This document shows, piece by piece, positions 37,209 through 45,827 of a stretch of DNA of 64,000 bases (its first letter is position 1; each line of letters begins with the position of its first letter). Under the pieces are notes generated by a model. It was given only the letters and a program-made list of their open reading frames with translations, was not told the origin of the DNA and did no database searches. A program made the translations under genes and the position numbers. The stretch is from Chitinibacter sp. SCUT-21 (lineage in GTDB: Bacteria; Pseudomonadota; Gammaproteobacteria; Burkholderiales; Chitinibacteraceae), in assembly GCA_041874755.1 (NCBI GenBank), contig CP102611.1, positions 310,001 to 374,000 on the forward strand, read 5' to 3'.

Positions 37209-38351
37209 ATGAACTTACTGCCCTTCTTTAAGCTGATGGCCGAAAAGAGTGCGTCCGACCTTTTTTTGGCTGCGAATTCGCCGATAGTCATTAAGATCTC
37301 AGGCTCGTGCCACCCGGTAAACAATCAAGTCCTCAGCGCAGAACACGTCAAGCAACTGGCCTACCAACTCATGGGGCCTGAACGTGTCATCGCTTTTGAG
37401 CGCGATCTTGAACTGAATATGGCCTACCCAGTGCCAGAAATCGGCAATTTCAGGATCAACGTGTTTAAAAGCCGCGGCACGGTTGCCCTAGTGGCCCGTT
37501 ACATCAAACCGAAAGCCGACACCCTTGAAGAGCTTTCAATGCCAGCGCTATTGAAAGACTTAATCATGGAAAAGCGCGGCATTATTTTGGTCGTCGGCGC
37601 GACGGGCTCGGGTAAATCGTCCACGGTTTCAGCTATGCTCGAGCATCGCAACGAAAACCATAGCGGCCACATCTTAACGATGGAAGACCCGATCGAGTTT
37701 ATTTACACCCACAAAAAATCACTGGTTAACCAGCGTGAAATTGGCACCGACACGCACAGCTATCACGACGCGCTGCGCAACGCGATGCGCGAGGCGCCGA
37801 ATGTGTTGATGCTGGGTGAAATTCGCGACCAAGAAACGATGACTTACGCGATGCAATATGCGCAAGCTGGTCACCTGTGTATTTCCACACTGCACGCCAA
37901 CAACAGCTACCACTCGCTCAGCCGGATTGTGAATTTCTACCCGCAAGAAGCGCGAGAATCACTGCTGTACGATATGTCGACCTCACTCAAAGCCATCATC
38001 TCGCAACGGCTAGTTCGCACCAAAACCGGCAAACTCAAGCCAGCCGTCGAAGTAATGCTCAACACCAACCGCATCGCCGAGCTCATTCGCAACGGTCAAT
38101 TAGCAGAGATCAAAGACGCCATGGAGCAAACCCTAGCGGAAGGCTCACAAACCTTCGAGCAATCTTTGTACCGCATGTACCGCGCCGGTGAGATTGAGCT
38201 AGACGAAGCGCTACGCAACGCCGACTCTGCAACCAATTTGTCGTGGATGGTCAACAACGCGCAATCGGTTGCCGAGCAAGAAGAAGCCAAAAACAAAGCC
38301 GCCAGCCAGAAAGAATCTGACGACTTAAGCTTTGATATGCCTTTGCATTAA
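37209..38351 (+). CDS. pilU: Type IV pilus retraction ATPase PilU
   Basis: Secretion-ATPase family motor that acts with PilT in pilus retraction. Residues 1-100 form the PAS-like N-terminal domain (KSASDLFLAANSPIVIKISG). Walker A is VGATGSGKSSTVSAML, the Asp box is TMEDPIEFI, Walker B is VLMLGEIRDQETM, and the His box AGHLCISTLHANN. At 380 residues, with the long C-terminal tail ending SFDMPLH, it fits PilU rather than PilT. The expected partner pilT is not next to it here. Confidence 0.92.
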   Translation: MNLLPFFKLMAEKSASDLFLAANSPIVIKISGSCHPVNNQVLSAEHVKQLAYQLMGPERVIAFERDLELNMAYPVPEIGNFRINVFKSRGTVALVARYIKPKADTLEELSMPALLKDLIMEKRGIILVVGATGSGKSSTVSAMLEHRNENHSGHILTMEDPIEFIYTHKKSLVNQREIGTDTHSYHDALRNAMREAPNVLMLGEIRDQETMTYAMQYAQAGHLCISTLHANNSYHSLSRIVNFYPQEARESLLYDMSTSLKAIISQRLVRTKTGKLKPAVEVMLNTNRIAELIRNGQLAEIKDAMEQTLAEGSQTFEQSLYRMYRAGEIELDEALRNADSATNLSWMVNNAQSVAEQEEAKNKAASQKESDDLSFDMPLH

Positions 38352-38371
38352 AATAACCGTACAAACTTAAC

Positions 38372-38404
38372 TCATGCGTGGCCATCAGCCACGCATTTTT
38401 ATTT
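38372..38404 (+). terminator. Rho-independent terminator after pilU
   Basis: ATGCGTGGC/GCCACGCAT form a 9-bp stem followed by TTTTTATTTC, just before the ArsC-like gene. Confidence 0.8.
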
Positions 38405-38416
38405 CAAGAGAACACG

Positions 38417-38761
38417 ATGAAACTCTTTGGCATCCCCAACTGCGACACCGTCAAGAAAGCCCGCGCATGGCTCACCGTCAATGGCTTTGAATACGAGTGG
38501 CACGATTTTAAAAAACAAGGCCTGAGCGCCGAGCAAGTGCAACAATGGACAGATGCAATTGGTTGGGAAGTGCTGATTAACAAGCAAGGCACAACTTGGC
38601 GCAAACTGGATGCTGCAACAAAAGCTAGCGTTATCGATGCTAACAGCGCCATTGCGGTGATGATTGCCAATCCGTCCATCATCAAACGCCCGGTCTTGGT
38701 GACCGACACACAAATGCAAGTTGGATTTAAGCCAGAGCTGTATCAAGCCTTGTTAAAGTAA
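38417..38761 (+). CDS. ArsC/Spx/YffB family protein
   Basis: A thioredoxin-fold protein of 114 residues. MKLFGIPNCDTVKKARAWL has the single N-terminal Cys of the family, followed by WHDFKKQGL and the cis-proline block SIIKRPVLV. It lacks the CxxC of Spx. The YffB branch has glutathione-dependent reductase-like features but no firm role. I chose the ATG at 38417, with AAGAG upstream. It is separated from pilU by a terminator. Confidence 0.85.
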   Translation: MKLFGIPNCDTVKKARAWLTVNGFEYEWHDFKKQGLSAEQVQQWTDAIGWEVLINKQGTTWRKLDAATKASVIDANSAIAVMIANPSIIKRPVLVTDTQMQVGFKPELYQALLK

Positions 38762-38768
38762 TCATGGG

Positions 38769-38813
38769 GTATATTGATAGGGGCTATTTTTAACAGGGCT
38801 CACCAATCAATAC
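38769..38813 (-). repeat. 45-bp GTAT-N37-ATACCC element, copy 6
   Basis: GTATATTGAT and ATCAATAC face each other at the ends of a 45-base element in the gap between the ArsC-like gene and the methyltransferase. On the minus strand it ends ATACCCC. Confidence 0.6.
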
Positions 38814-38893
38814 ATCGCACTTCAGCTTTCGGCCAGAAGTGGTCAAACGCCATAAAGTAGATGCCCAATTAATTTAAAATATAAGCAATAAAG

Positions 38894-39406
38894 ATGCACA
38901 GCGAAAAAAAACAACATGAAAATCAAGAAGCCATTTGGAATACGTTGGCTCCATCGGTGGCGTTTTCAATCGAGCCTGATTTCTACAATCTTCAAAGACT
39001 TGTATCAAAAAAATCTCGCGTGCTTGATTTTGGTTGTGGCTATGGCCGAGTTGCAAAAAAATTAAAAGACTGTGGGTACAAAAATATCATCGGAATAGAT
39101 TCATCATTAGAGATGATAAGGCGAGGCATAACTGAATACCCAGAACTAGACCTCCGACATGCAAAATCCAGCCAGTCACTGGTAGACCATGGGAAATTTG
39201 ATGCGATAATTTTCTGCGCAGCCCTGACTTGCATGCCGGAATCCAACATCAGGAAATCCTCGATTGAAATGGCACATAGCATGTTGACTGACGACGGCAT
39301 TATTTATTGCTGTGAATTCGCCAGAAATTCAAACACAGAATATTCCAATGATGGGTGCTTTGAATCTGGAATCGGGATAAAGATGAAGCATTTCCTAGTT
39401 GACTAG
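38894..39406 (+). CDS. Class I SAM-dependent methyltransferase, interrupted by an in-frame TAG
   Basis: The Rossmann-fold SAM-binding motif I is RVLDFGCGYGRVAKKLKDCG; motif II is IIGIDSSLEMI; FDAIIFCAALTCMP is the motif IV region. The substrate is unknown. The frame stops at TAG (39404-39406) after KHFLVD. Reading through that single codon continues for 39 more sense codons to a TAA at 39524-39526, giving FKKISLSVEITST and SLAQSIHYFGKK, which look like the missing last beta hairpin of the fold. So this is probably a recent pseudogene, or an amber read-through. The gene is richer in A+T than its neighbours, which suggests acquisition. Confidence 0.7.
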   Translation: MHSEKKQHENQEAIWNTLAPSVAFSIEPDFYNLQRLVSKKSRVLDFGCGYGRVAKKLKDCGYKNIIGIDSSLEMIRRGITEYPELDLRHAKSSQSLVDHGKFDAIIFCAALTCMPESNIRKSSIEMAHSMLTDDGIIYCCEFARNSNTEYSNDGCFESGIGIKMKHFLVD

Positions 39407-39563
39407 CTGTCTACTGAACTCAAGGGCTTTAAGAAAATTAGCCTTTCGGTCGAAATAACATCGACCATTTCTGGTTCATTAGCACAATCGATTCATTACT
39501 TTGGCAAGAAAATATCTTTGATTTAAAGGGCAGCTCAGGGTCGAAAGCGGCCTGCACCAACAA

Positions 39564-39596
39564 GAAAAAGCCGACCCAAGGTCGGCTTTTTTTATA
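39564..39596. terminator. Bidirectional terminator between the methyltransferase and suhB
   Basis: GCCGACC/GGTCGGC with a 3-base loop, A-rich on the left and seven T on the right. Confidence 0.8.
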
Positions 39597-39613
39597 TTTC
39601 AACGTAGCAGCAA

Positions 39614-40396
39614 TTATTTCAAATGGCCGCGAATCAACGACAGCATTTGACCAAACACGCGAGGCGTACCACACAATACGTCGCCTGATTCGAGGTATTT
39701 CTCTTCGCCGTTCAAGTCAGTCACCAAACCGCCAGCTTCTTGCACGATCAAGGTACCTGCAGCGATGTCGTGCAGTTTCAGATCGAATTCAAAGAAACCA
39801 TCAAAACGGCCGCAAGCCACATAGGCCAGATCCAATGACGCAGCGCCAGGTCGGCGAACGCCAGCGGCTTTTTGTGCCATGTCGCGGAAGATATTTAGAT
39901 AAGTTTCGAGGTTTTCAAAGCGGGTGTACGGGAAACCGGTGCCAACGAGGGCATCCGACAATTCGCGTACTTTCGATACGCGGATACGGCGATCGTTCAA
40001 GAATGCGCCAACACCGCGCGTGGCAGTGAACAAATCGTTGCGATTTGGGTCATACACCACAGCTTGCGTAATCACGCCTTTGTATTCGAGCGCGATGGAG
40101 ATCGCGTATTGCGGGAAGCCATGCAAGAAATTGGTCGTACCATCGAGAGGATCAATAATCCAAACGTAGTCAGAATTGCCGCGTGAACCCGACTCCTCTG
40201 CTAGAATCGCGTGATTCGGATAGGCCTCAAGAATGGTATCGATAATCGCTTGCTCTGCAGCGCGATCTACTTCGGACACAAAATCGTTGTGACCTTTCTT
40301 TTCAGGGGTAATCAAATCCAGATTATTTGACGCACGTTGGATAACGGTCGCAGCACGGCGCGCAGCGCGCACCGCGGTGTTGAGCATTGGATGCAT
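39614..40396 (-). CDS. suhB: Inositol-1-monophosphatase family protein (SuhB)
   Basis: Mg-dependent phosphatase; E. coli SuhB also works as a Nus factor in rRNA transcription. The metal site is built from ILAEESG and WIIDPLDGTTNFLHGFPQYAISIAL, with RRPGAASLDLAYVACGRFDGFFE and the C-terminal LHDIAAGTLIVQEAGG. Length is 260 residues. Divergent from trmJ, 71 bases apart, the usual arrangement in gamma- and betaproteobacteria. Confidence 0.93.
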   Translation of the reverse strand: MHPMLNTAVRAARRAATVIQRASNNLDLITPEKKGHNDFVSEVDRAAEQAIIDTILEAYPNHAILAEESGSRGNSDYVWIIDPLDGTTNFLHGFPQYAISIALEYKGVITQAVVYDPNRNDLFTATRGVGAFLNDRRIRVSKVRELSDALVGTGFPYTRFENLETYLNIFRDMAQKAAGVRRPGAASLDLAYVACGRFDGFFEFDLKLHDIAAGTLIVQEAGGLVTDLNGEEKYLESGDVLCGTPRVFGQMLSLIRGHLK

Positions 40397-40467
40397 GGCT
40401 TCTCAATTTAAAAGAACGTAATTAAGGACGTATTCTACCCGCCTCTGGCGTCGGAATAAACCCAACA

Positions 40468-41265
40468 ATGAATAAAGAAATCAAGAAAAATCTCTATCAA
40501 GGCACGGAAACCGATTGTTTAAGTAAAATTCGGGTCGTTTTGTCGCACACCAGCCACCCTGGCAATATCGGCTCGACCGCCCGCGCAATGAAAACGATGG
40601 GCTTAACTGATCTATACCTGATCAACCCAAAAGAGTTTCCCTCTGAAGTCGCCACCGCTTTAGCTTCGAGCGCCGATGATATTTTGCAAAACGCCAAAGT
40701 CGTCAGCAGCATGGCCGAAGCATTGGAAGGTACGACGATGCAAGTGGCGCTCACCGCACGTCGCCGCGAGCTATCGCAACCGCTGCAAACGCCGCGCCAG
40801 ATCGCACCGGAAATCATCACCACCGCTCGCAAAGCCGCAGCTGAGCAAATCAGCAATGTGGCGCTGGTGTTTGGCGCCGAAACCAGCGGATTAACGATAG
40901 ACGAGCTATCGATGTGTAGCGATCGAGTCACAATCCCGACCAATCCGAATTATTCCAGCCTGAATTTATCGCAAGCAGTGCAAGTGCTGACATACGAGCT
41001 GCGCACGAGCTGCTTTGAAACCGACTGGGTGGACGTGCAGCATTTGCAAGAAGATCGTGATTTGGCCACGCATGAATCACTTGAAAAGCTGTTCGAGCAT
41101 ATGGAAGAAGTGTTACTGAAAATCGGCTTTTTGCGCCCGCATGCGCCAAAACGCCTAATGCCACGGCTGCGCCGCTTGTATGTGCGCGCCGAGCTTGAAC
41201 GCGAAGAAGTTGATATCTTGCGCGGTATTTTGAAGGCGACGACCGAGTTCGATCGAAAACCTTAA
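40468..41265 (+). CDS. trmJ: tRNA (cytidine/uridine-2'-O-)-methyltransferase TrmJ
   Basis: SPOUT enzyme that methylates position 32 of tRNAs. The three SpoU motifs are HTSHPGNIGSTARAMKTMG, ALVFGAETSGLTIDEL and TIPTNPNYSSLNLSQAVQVL. A C-terminal helical dimerisation tail (about 185-265) with PHAPKRLMPRLRRLYVRAELE separates TrmJ from TrmH and RlmB. Length is 265 residues. Confidence 0.93.
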   Translation: MNKEIKKNLYQGTETDCLSKIRVVLSHTSHPGNIGSTARAMKTMGLTDLYLINPKEFPSEVATALASSADDILQNAKVVSSMAEALEGTTMQVALTARRRELSQPLQTPRQIAPEIITTARKAAAEQISNVALVFGAETSGLTIDELSMCSDRVTIPTNPNYSSLNLSQAVQVLTYELRTSCFETDWVDVQHLQEDRDLATHESLEKLFEHMEEVLLKIGFLRPHAPKRLMPRLRRLYVRAELEREEVDILRGILKATTEFDRKP

Positions 41266-41276
41266 TACTTTGCGCG

Positions 41277-41321
41277 GTATATGGCTGCAGGCATTATTGA
41301 TTATTGCCTACAGCCTTATAC
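41277..41321 (+). repeat. 45-bp GTAT-N37-ATACCC element, copy 7, near-perfect palindrome
   Basis: GTATATGGCTGCAGGC and GCCTACAGCCTTATAC pair over 16 bases with two mismatches, and the loop can pair further (ATTATTGATTAT). The element lies between the converging trmJ and decarboxylase genes, where it could also end transcription, but it has no T-run. Confidence 0.7.
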
Positions 41322-41328
41322 CCATTTA

Positions 41329-41685
41329 TTAGCTAGCTGCTTTTTCACCGCCGTATTCTTCATACGCCAGCAGCGCTTCGGCGCCGGTCATCATGCTCGG
41401 CCCGCCGCCCATATACACGGCGACTTGCAGCATTTCCAAAAATTCCGCGCGTGTCACGCCCAGCTTTACACACGCTTGCGCATGAAAGCCCAAACAGCCT
41501 TGGCAGCGCGCTGCAATCGCAATCGCCATCGCCATCAGCTCTTTATTCTTTTTGCTGATCGCGCCGTCGGTATGCGTCGCCTTCGTTAAAGCGCCAAATG
41601 CTTGCGCGGTATCGGGGATTTCTTTATTAAATTCACGCAACTTGCCGCTAATGTCGCGCACGATTTGATGGTATTGCTCGCTCAT
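41329..41685 (-). CDS. Carboxymuconolactone decarboxylase / AhpD-like family protein
   Basis: A 118-residue helical protein. The family motif RCQGCLGFHAQACVKLGVTRAEF has a CxxC pair and the His of AhpD-like peroxidase partners, followed by MLQVAVYMGGGPSMM. AhpD-type members reduce peroxides by a thiol relay; others are decarboxylases. The CxxC-His arrangement favours a thiol role here. Start at the ATG of 41685 (MSEQYHQIV), preceded by AGGAG. Confidence 0.85.
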   Translation of the reverse strand: MSEQYHQIVRDISGKLREFNKEIPDTAQAFGALTKATHTDGAISKKNKELMAMAIAIAARCQGCLGFHAQACVKLGVTRAEFLEMLQVAVYMGGGPSMMTGAEALLAYEEYGGEKAAS

Positions 41686-41749
41686 GTTCTGCTCCTGATT
41701 ATTAATATACAAATTAGTATACTATTTTGTCTCGCCACTCATTTTGCGC

Positions 41750-41785
41750 CAAAACAAAAGCCGCACACTTCTGATGCGCGGCTTT
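41750..41785 (-). terminator. Rho-independent terminator after the PhoH-family gene
   Basis: AAGCCGCACA/TGCGCGGCTT pair with one mismatch over 10 bases and are followed by TTTGTTTT on the minus strand. Confidence 0.75.
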
Positions 41786-41797
41786 GGCAAAATAGCA

Positions 41798-43201
41798 TTA
41801 CAAAACTTCAGCGGCGTAATCAGCCAAACGTGAGCGTTCTCCGCGGGTTAAGGTGATATGGCCCGAATGTTCCCAGCCCTTAAATCGATCGACCACATAG
41901 GTTAAACCGGACGAGCCTTCGGTCAGGTACGGCGTATCGATCTGGCTGATATTCCCCAAACACACCACTTTCGTACCCGGCCCGGCGCGCGTGATCAGCG
42001 TTTTCATTTGTTTCGAGGTTAAGTTTTGCGCCTCGTCGATGATTAAAAATTTATTCAAGAAAGTGCGGCCGCGCATAAAGTTAAGTGATTTCACTTTAAT
42101 GCGCGAACGAATCAAATCACGCGTTGCCGCCCGCCCCCAATCGCCCGCTTCTGAATCAGTTTGATTGAGCACATCCAGATTGTCTTCCAGCGCCCCCATC
42201 CATGGCAGCATTTTTTCCTCTTCTGTACCGGGTAGGAAACCAATGTCTTCACCAACCGGCACCGTCACGCGCGTCATAATGATTTCGGTGTAGATTTTCG
42301 ATTCCAGCGTTTGCGCCAAGCACGCCGCTAAGGTGAGTAAGGTTTTGCCGGTACCGGCTTGTCCTAAGAGCGAGACAAAATCGACCTCGGGGTTCATTAA
42401 TAAATTAAGCGCAAAGTTTTGCTCCCGATTGCGCGCGGTGATGCCCCAAATGGCATTTTTTTGGTGGCTGTAGTCTTTCAGGCTTTCGATCAACGCCGTT
42501 TTGCCATCAATCGACTTCACCCGCGCTTGCAGCGGCGTATCGCCGGTTTGATACAGCATCTGGTTTAAATACAACTCGGCCACATCGGGGCCCTTGATGC
42601 GCCAATAGCTGCGCCCGCCTTCTTGCCAGCTCTCCAAATCTTTACTATTGCGCTCCCAAAACTTTTGATCGATCTCGCGCATACCGTTGTACAAAAGATC
42701 GGTGTCTTCGAGCACTTTATCGTTGAAGTAATCTTCCGCCGCCAAACCTAAGGTGCGCGCTTTAATGCGCATATTGATGTCCTTAGACACCAATATCACT
42801 TCGCGCTTGGGTTGCATCGCCTGCAGGTGGTGAACGACGCCAAGGATTTGATTATCGGCCTTACCCATGGGCAATTGAGAAGGCAGCACGCTGGTTATTG
42901 CTTCAGTTTGCAAAAATAAGCGTCCGCTCGCCTGCCCTTTGCTGGCCTCTTCGAGCGATACACCGTCATACAGATTGTGCTCCATGCCCGCGACCAGTTC
43001 CTCCATAAAGCGGCTGGCTTGCCGTGCATTGCGAGCGACTTCGGTCATGCCTTTTTTGTTGGAATCTAGCTCTTCCAAAGTCATCATCGGTACAAATAAA
43101 TCATGCTCTTGAAACCGATACAGCGACGTTGGGTCGTGCATCAACACATTTGTATCCAGTACGAATAGTTTGCTCAGTTTTGCTGATTTTTTCGCCGCCA
43201 T
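41798..43201 (-). CDS. PIN domain plus PhoH-family ATPase
   Basis: A 467-residue fusion. The N-terminal PIN nuclease domain (about 10-140) has LFVLDTNVLMHDPTSL, TLEELDSNKKGM and VSKDINMRIKA with its acidic residues. The PhoH ATPase domain (about 245-460) has Walker A LLGQAGTGKTLLTLAA and Walker B FLIIDEAQNLTSKQMKTLI. Proteins of this type are thought to be helicase/ribonuclease enzymes in RNA metabolism (PhoH2-like, YlaK group); the RNA target is not known. It is alone between two terminators. Confidence 0.9.
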   Translation of the reverse strand: MAAKKSAKLSKLFVLDTNVLMHDPTSLYRFQEHDLFVPMMTLEELDSNKKGMTEVARNARQASRFMEELVAGMEHNLYDGVSLEEASKGQASGRLFLQTEAITSVLPSQLPMGKADNQILGVVHHLQAMQPKREVILVSKDINMRIKARTLGLAAEDYFNDKVLEDTDLLYNGMREIDQKFWERNSKDLESWQEGGRSYWRIKGPDVAELYLNQMLYQTGDTPLQARVKSIDGKTALIESLKDYSHQKNAIWGITARNREQNFALNLLMNPEVDFVSLLGQAGTGKTLLTLAACLAQTLESKIYTEIIMTRVTVPVGEDIGFLPGTEEEKMLPWMGALEDNLDVLNQTDSEAGDWGRAATRDLIRSRIKVKSLNFMRGRTFLNKFLIIDEAQNLTSKQMKTLITRAGPGTKVVCLGNISQIDTPYLTEGSSGLTYVVDRFKGWEHSGHITLTRGERSRLADYAAEVL

Positions 43202-43235
43202 GATGCATCCTCCCGTTAGATTACCGACTGTGGAA

Positions 43236-43278
43236 CAAAAAAACGGCCAAACTCACAAGAGATTGGCCGTTTTTTTCA
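43236..43278 (-). terminator. Rho-independent terminator after bcp
   Basis: ACGGCCAA/TTGGCCGT form an 8-bp stem with 12-base loop and seven T on either side. Confidence 0.85.
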
Positions 43279-43737
43279 CTTCAAACTCGTCACAAAGTGA
43301 AGCACCTCTGCAACATGGTTGGGGACTTTTACTCCCCGCCATTCCTTCAGTATCTCGCCAGCAGCGTTGATTACAAAGGTACTGCGTTCGATACCCCGCA
43401 CTTGCTTGCCATACATATTTTTCATCTTCATCACCCCAAAGCCTTCGCAGGCTTTTTCTTCCGGATCTGAAATGAGCTCAAACTCCAGCGCCAATTTAGC
43501 TTTAAAGTTTTCGTGACTTTTAATGCTATCGCGCGACACGCCAAATACCGCAGCGCCTGCGGCTAAAAATTGGGCGTGATGATCACGAAAATCAGCAGTT
43601 TCGGTCGTGCAGCCTGGCGTATTGTCTTTTGGGTAAAAATAAATCACCGCATAAGGCGTGGACAATTGCGCTAAATCGAATTGCCCTTCATTGGTGGTTG
43701 GTAAATGCTGAAGTGCCGTGCAGGAGGCAGAACTCAT
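43276..43737 (-). CDS. bcp: Thiol peroxidase Bcp (peroxiredoxin Q)
   Basis: Reduces hydroperoxides with thioredoxin. YFYPKDNTPGCTTETADFRDHHA contains the peroxidatic Cys in its PxxTxxC context (given in part). ISDPEEKACEGFGVMKMKNMYG and RSTFVINAAGEILKEWR follow. At 153 residues it has one conserved Cys in the active-site loop and lacks the resolving Cys five residues later, so it is the one-Cys-type variant. Alone on its transcript. Confidence 0.92.
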   Translation of the reverse strand: MSSASCTALQHLPTTNEGQFDLAQLSTPYAVIYFYPKDNTPGCTTETADFRDHHAQFLAAGAAVFGVSRDSIKSHENFKAKLALEFELISDPEEKACEGFGVMKMKNMYGKQVRGIERSTFVINAAGEILKEWRGVKVPNHVAEVLHFVTSLK

Positions 43738-43888
43738 GAATTCTCCAAAATTCTTACTAAAAATGCTTTAGTTCATTGTCGACAATTGTGGGCGTTGAAG
43801 CAAGTTTCAATACCGCGTCTGATTGCACTTAGCTAAAAGCTGCTTTGCTAGTACAATACGGGCAAAATATTTACAGGCGTGTGACAGC

Positions 43889-44464
43889 ATGAGTATCAAG
43901 TCAGATAAATGGATTCGCCGCATGGCGCAAGAACACGGCATGATCGAGCCGTTTATTCCCGGCCAAGTTAAAGAAGTGAATGGCGAGCGGATTGTCTCTT
44001 ACGGCACATCAAGCTACGGATACGATATTCGCTGCGCCGATGAATTCAAGGTCTTCACCAACCTGAATTCAACGATTGTTGACCCAAAAAACTTCGACGA
44101 AAACAGCTTTGTTGACGTATCGGGCAAAGGCTACTGCATCATCCCGCCCAATTCATTTGCACTGGCGCGTACAGTGGAATACTTCCGCATCCCGCGCAAC
44201 ACGCTCACTGTGTGCTTGGGCAAATCAACGTACGCGCGCTGCGGCATTATCGTGAACGTCACCCCGTTTGAACCGGAATGGGAAGGCTATGTGACGCTAG
44301 AGTTTTCCAACACTACGCCGCTGCCCGCCAAGATCTACGCCAACGAAGGTGTCGCACAAGTATTGTTCTTTGAAGCGGACGAGGACGACATCTGCGAAAC
44401 CAGCTATCGTGACCGTGGTGGCAAATACCAAGGTCAGCACGGTGTAACACTACCGAAAACTTAA
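43889..44464 (+). CDS. dcd: dCTP deaminase
   Basis: Deaminates dCTP to dUTP, feeding dTTP synthesis. [21 protein letters not shown] opens the protein; [20 protein letters not shown], the catalytic [15 protein letters not shown] and [24 protein letters not shown] are hallmark blocks (shown in part). The start at 43889 gives about 191 residues. The trimeric dUTPase-like fold ends [17 protein letters not shown]. Confidence 0.96.
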   Translation: MSIKSDKWIRRMAQEHGMIEPFIPGQVKEVNGERIVSYGTSSYGYDIRCADEFKVFTNLNSTIVDPKNFDENSFVDVSGKGYCIIPPNSFALARTVEYFRIPRNTLTVCLGKSTYARCGIIVNVTPFEPEWEGYVTLEFSNTTPLPAKIYANEGVAQVLFFEADEDDICETSYRDRGGKYQGQHGVTLPKT

Positions 44465-44488
44465 ATTGCTGTTATAATCTGCACTTTC

Positions 44489-44562
44489 GCGGGCGTCGTA
44501 TAATGGTAATACCCTAGCTTCCCAAGCTAGAGCCGTGGGTTCGATTCCCATCGCCCGCTCCA
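44489..44562 (+). tRNA. tRNA-Gly (anticodon CCC)
   Basis: A 7-bp acceptor stem GCGGGCG/CGCCCGC, anticodon arm CTAGC-TTCCCAA-GCTAG with CCC at positions 34-36, and T-arm GTGGG-TTCGATT-CCCAT. CCA is encoded. The D-arm is short, as in glycine tRNAs. Confidence 0.95.
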
Positions 44563-44574
44563 ACAACACAAGAC

Positions 44575-44600
44575 AAAGCCTTGTTTTTACAAGGCTTTTC
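44575..44600 (+). terminator. Terminator after tRNA-Gly
   Basis: AAAGCCTTG/CAAGGCTTT form a 9-bp stem followed by a short T-run. Confidence 0.7.
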
Positions 44601-44910
44601 CAAAACAACACATCACTACCCCCACAAATCGCCCCCACTTTTGAGCTGTTCACACAAATGTGGCGTTTCGATTTACACAGCCGTTGTTACGCAAATCAAA
44701 TTGAAGGTGAACCTACCTTCAAACCCCAGACGAACTATCCTACACATAGCGTCATCGGCACAACCAGTTGCGTGAAGCGATTTAAGATCACTGCACGCAC
44801 TCGTGACTCTGCCTCCTGATGATCAAAGTCCCATGTTGTACTCAACAAATCTCGGGAAGTAAATTAAGTTGTTTTTCCTTGATGGCGGATGTGTCGCCAG
44901 GACTGGGGAA
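44601..44910. other. Gap without a recognisable gene
   Basis: From the tRNA terminator to the first stem-loop repeat I see no convincing coding sequence on either strand. Base composition is mixed and the stretch may be decayed sequence at the boundary of the accessory region. A further 220 bases (44981-45206) before the Sel1 gene also look non-coding. Confidence 0.4.
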
Positions 44911-44980
44911 ATGAAAGACCGAAAACCATCTGGTAGCAGCCTTCGGCGTATCTGAGTCGAGCTAAAGCTGTTCGGAAAAG
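44911..44980 (+). repeat. Stem-loop plus tail repeat, degenerate copy A
   Basis: ATGAAAGACCGAAAACCATC followed by AGCCTTCGG and, later, a GCTGTTCGG tail resemble copies B and D, but the stem is imperfect. It marks the left side of the accessory block. Confidence 0.35.
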
Positions 44981-45206
44981 CTAACTTTGCCATTCTTCCT
45001 GAATTCTAACGCGTCTAATTAACCCAGGCCGGTTCAGCACTCAAAAATATTTCCGATCAAAGCCTGATGGGTTTCGGATGTTCATTTTTCAACCATACTT
45101 GCTGTACCTAATTTTTCAGTAGTTTCACAACAAAGCAGTCGTGGATTATGCATCCCTTGCCTGTTTGTAATAAGCTGCCTTTCAAAATTATAACGAGCAG
45201 GCATTT

Positions 45207-45827
45207 ATGAATCTTACCACTTCATTCTTTTTATTCTTCGCCAGCGTTTTATTATTTTCATCTATTGCTAGTGCCAAATTAACTGAACAGCAAGCCAATA
45301 GCCTGTATGCGAACGCACAAAGTGGCGATAAAAGGTCTTTTGACACGTTGTTAGCTGAAGCAAAAAATGGTGATGCATTTGCTCAAAATAAAATGGGCAA
45401 CTTGGCACGCGGGTACGATAATGCTGCGGCGATTGCTTGGTATCGCAAATCGGCCGATCAAGGTTACGCCAACGCTCAATACAATATGGGACTCTGTTAC
45501 TACAATGGTTTTGGCACTGCAATCAACTATGCAGAGGCTGCTGTTTGGTATCACAAATCAGTAGCACAAGGCTATGACAAGGCACAGTACAACCTAGGTA
45601 CCATGTACAAAAGTGGCAAATGTGTGCAGCAAGACTTAGTTAAAGCATTGAGTTTGTATCGCAAAGCTGCCGAGCAAGGAAATATGCATGCGCAAAGTGC
45701 TCTGGGATTTCATTACTTATCGGGACAAGGAATTGAAGTGAATTCTGTCCTAGGAGAGTCCTGGATCAAAAAAGCGGCGGCACAAGGTGATGAGCGTGCG
45801 TTGAAATACTTAGCCAAAAACAAATAA
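45207..45827 (+). CDS. Exported Sel1-repeat (TPR-like) protein
   Basis: A 206-residue protein with a signal peptide (SFFLFFASVLLFSSIASA). Four Sel1-like repeats follow from about residue 55: AIAWYRKSADQGYANAQYNMG, AAVWYHKSVAQGYDKAQYNLG, ALSLYRKAAEQGNMHAQSALG, and a last one ending WIKKAAAQGDERALKYL. Sel1 repeats are protein-binding scaffolds. Its stop overlaps the ATG of the TPM-domain gene (TAATG), so the two are probably translationally coupled. Confidence 0.85.
   Translation: MNLTTSFFLFFASVLLFSSIASAKLTEQQANSLYANAQSGDKRSFDTLLAEAKNGDAFAQNKMGNLARGYDNAAAIAWYRKSADQGYANAQYNMGLCYYNGFGTAINYAEAAVWYHKSVAQGYDKAQYNLGTMYKSGKCVQQDLVKALSLYRKAAEQGNMHAQSALGFHYLSGQGIEVNSVLGESWIKKAAAQGDERALKYLAKNK

Noticed and set aside
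44450..44653. Minus-strand reading frame of about 67 codons with RAMGIEPTALAWEARVLPLYDA
   Set aside because: It is the antisense reading of tRNA-Gly. This false protein recurs in genomes next to glycine tRNAs.
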